Positions 62,472 to 64,000 of a stretch of DNA of 64,000 nt are shown piece after piece. The notes under the pieces were generated by a model. The model saw only the letters and a program-made list of their open reading frames with translations, did no database searches and had not been told where the DNA came from. This stretch comes from Cloeon dipterum (Eukaryota > Arthropoda > Insecta > Ephemeroptera > Baetidae). The first letter of the stretch is position 1. The number at the start of each line of letters is the position of its first letter. The stretch is taken from NCBI RefSeq assembly GCF_949628265.1, contig NC_088789.1, positions 11,214,886 through 11,278,885 on the forward strand, given 5' to 3'. Position numbers and translations under genes: made by a program.

Positions 62472-64000
62472 ATGGACACAGTTAAGAGGAAGGCTGAAGA
62501 CGACGTGATAGAGACGGTAGAACTTAGCGACAGTTCGGAAGAGGAGGCTCAGCCAGTCGGGCCAAAGAAGAGGGACTTAAAAAAGACGGCTTCAGGCGAC
62601 TCGGGCGAGAATGTCGTTTTTCTTGACTCAGATTGTGAGAGTGATGGTAAAGAAACTGGAAAGGATGAACCAGGGGTCTTGAAAGTTGATACAATGAACA
62701 AACTATTGAAAGAATTTATTCTTATCACCAAGAGCGACAGCAACATAGCACAATTTTTCCTTAGCCAGCATGATTGGAAGCTAGAAGTAAAAAAAGCTTT
62801 ATGTTGAGGTTCCGATGTAAAAATTCCAATTTCAGGTCGCAGTTAACGATTTCATGAGCCTTAGTGGAGAGATCCTAAATGATAAGAATAATTCTCAGCT
62901 AGCAAACTCCATGAAAAATGAGCCTTGGTTATAAATAAAAATATTATCTAATGATAATTTTGTAACAACTTTCTAATTTACAGGGCCAAAAACCTTCAGT
63001 CAAGTTCAGAAGTCTTAGGAGCATTTAGTTTTATTTCCTGGAATATTGATGGCCTGGACAAACGAAATTTGGGCCCTCGAACGGCAAATCTCACAAGAAT
63101 TTTGAAAGAGTATGTCTCTTTGATTAGAGATTCAATTGTGAACTAAGTTTTCAAACAGGGAATCACCAGACGTAGTATTTCTGCAGGAAGTGGTGCCAGA
63201 GACCATTGATGAGCTCAAGTCAAACCTTCAAGATTACAAGTTCTTAGTCCAGGACTATGAGAAAAACATGTCTGAAGCCTATTTTGTTGCAACCTTGCTG
63301 AAGAAAAACACTGTCAAAGTACTGGAGCACATCGATCGTCCCTTTAACAATACAGTGATGATGAGAGGACTGTTGAGTACAGAGGTAAAATAAAAAGTAT
63401 AAAATAGGTGTCTACTGCTATTTATATAAATTCAAATGAATAGCTTATGAGAAATGCACTTGGTTTGCTATTTTTCGCTTCATGTTTACGTGTCATTGCA
63501 ATGCGATGATGCTAAATAAATGTATTTTCGACATTGTTCCCAGATTGAAATTGCAGGCATCAAAATGTGGCTCCTTAACACACACTTGGAAAGCACGGCG
63601 AATTACAAACAGGCTCGTGTTGCTCAGCTTCAGATGGCATTCAAGGAAATGAAGGACAAATGTCAAACGCACCATGTCCTATTTGCTGGAGATCTTAACC
63701 TACGTGACGCTGAGGCACGTTGCCTTCGTGATTTTGTTTGATTGTATATTGAATTAATATTTGCATGATACACAGGTTGGCTTAGCAGGAGACATTCCCT
63801 CTGGTGCAGTGGACCTATGGGAGGCGTGCGACAAACGTGACACCTGCAAATACACTTGGGACTCGTCGCGCAACTCCAACATCCAGCTGGGCAGTTTCAG
63901 CCAGGGCAGCTCCTCAAGGCAGCCGTACAAGCCTCGGCTTCGCTTTGACCGCGCCTACCTGGGTACCTGCAAGGGCAACTCTAACAGACCGCTTGCTGTC
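62472..64000 (+). CDS. TDP2: Tyrosyl-DNA phosphodiesterase 2 (3' end outside window)
   Basis: DNA-repair enzyme that removes 5'-phosphotyrosyl adducts left by topoisomerase II, acting mainly in the nucleus. Exons 62472-62786, 62836-62927, 62984-63109, 63159-63384, 63544-63714 and 63776 onward give 385 residues before the window ends. An acidic N-terminus is followed by a UBA-like helical region (IAQFFLSQHDWKLEVAVNDF). Then come the endonuclease/exonuclease/phosphatase motifs: ISWNIDGLD (metal-binding Asn), VVFLQEVV (catalytic Glu), WLLNTHLEST and FAGDLNLRD (Asp/Asn). YTWDSSRNSNI and RLRFDRAYL follow. The final SDH catalytic motif must lie beyond 64000. Introns are very short (49, 56, 49, 159 and 61 nt). 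The fifth intron is probably GC-AG. Confidence 0.95.

Noticed and set aside
1-64000. CRISPR arrays, bacterial operons, phage or viral genes
   Set aside because: None seen; intron-exon structure and gene content are those of an animal nuclear genome.

Overview
The window is animal nuclear DNA, almost certainly from an insect or close arthropod relative. Genes are split by many GT-AG introns, some only 49 nt long. Exons are GC-richer than the AT-rich introns. The best-supported proteins read most like insect orthologues: Eag, Appl, Rpn12, mRpL33 and TDP2. Nothing bacterial or viral is seen. The species cannot be named from sequence alone.

Layout. (1) 1-13917, plus strand: the 3' three quarters of an ether-a-go-go (eag/KCNH1-type) potassium channel gene, entering from upstream at the end of its PAS domain. 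Two alternative-splicing options are visible: tandem donors in the S3-S4 linker and an in-frame 87-nt exon in the C-linker. (2) 17196-18436, plus: a tiny three-exon gene for mitochondrial ribosomal protein bL33m, carrying a small palindromic MITE in its second intron. (3) 18776-20747, plus: the 26S proteasome lid subunit Rpn12/PSMD8. (4) 21781-29159, plus: a 17-exon gene that fuses ankyrin repeats to a beta-hexosaminidase (GH20)-like region whose catalytic Asp-Glu pair appears to be lost. Intron 9 holds a 2.3-kb foldback transposon with 32-bp subterminal repeats. (5) 29965-51669, plus: Appl, the amyloid precursor-like protein, with a signal-peptide exon separated by a 15.6-kb intron from the ectodomain exons. 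A 5S-rRNA-derived SINE lies in intron 3. (6) 58953-54358, minus: an unnamed coiled-coil/PDZ-like/proline-rich protein with a recent exact 54-bp in-frame duplication, facing Appl tail to tail. (7) 62472 to the window end, plus: TDP2 (tyrosyl-DNA phosphodiesterase 2), cut by the window edge and using a probable GC-AG intron.

The genes do not form one pathway. Eag and Appl are neuronal membrane proteins. Rpn12, bL33m and TDP2 are housekeeping proteins packed closely with short introns. Exon chains were built by eye from reading frame, splice sites and family knowledge. Each closes in phase: mRpL33 65 aa, Rpn12 288, ankyrin/GH20-like 933, Appl 733, PDZ-like 648. The most novel items are the ankyrin/GH20 pseudoenzyme, the foldback element, the 5S-derived SINE, and the two eag splice options.
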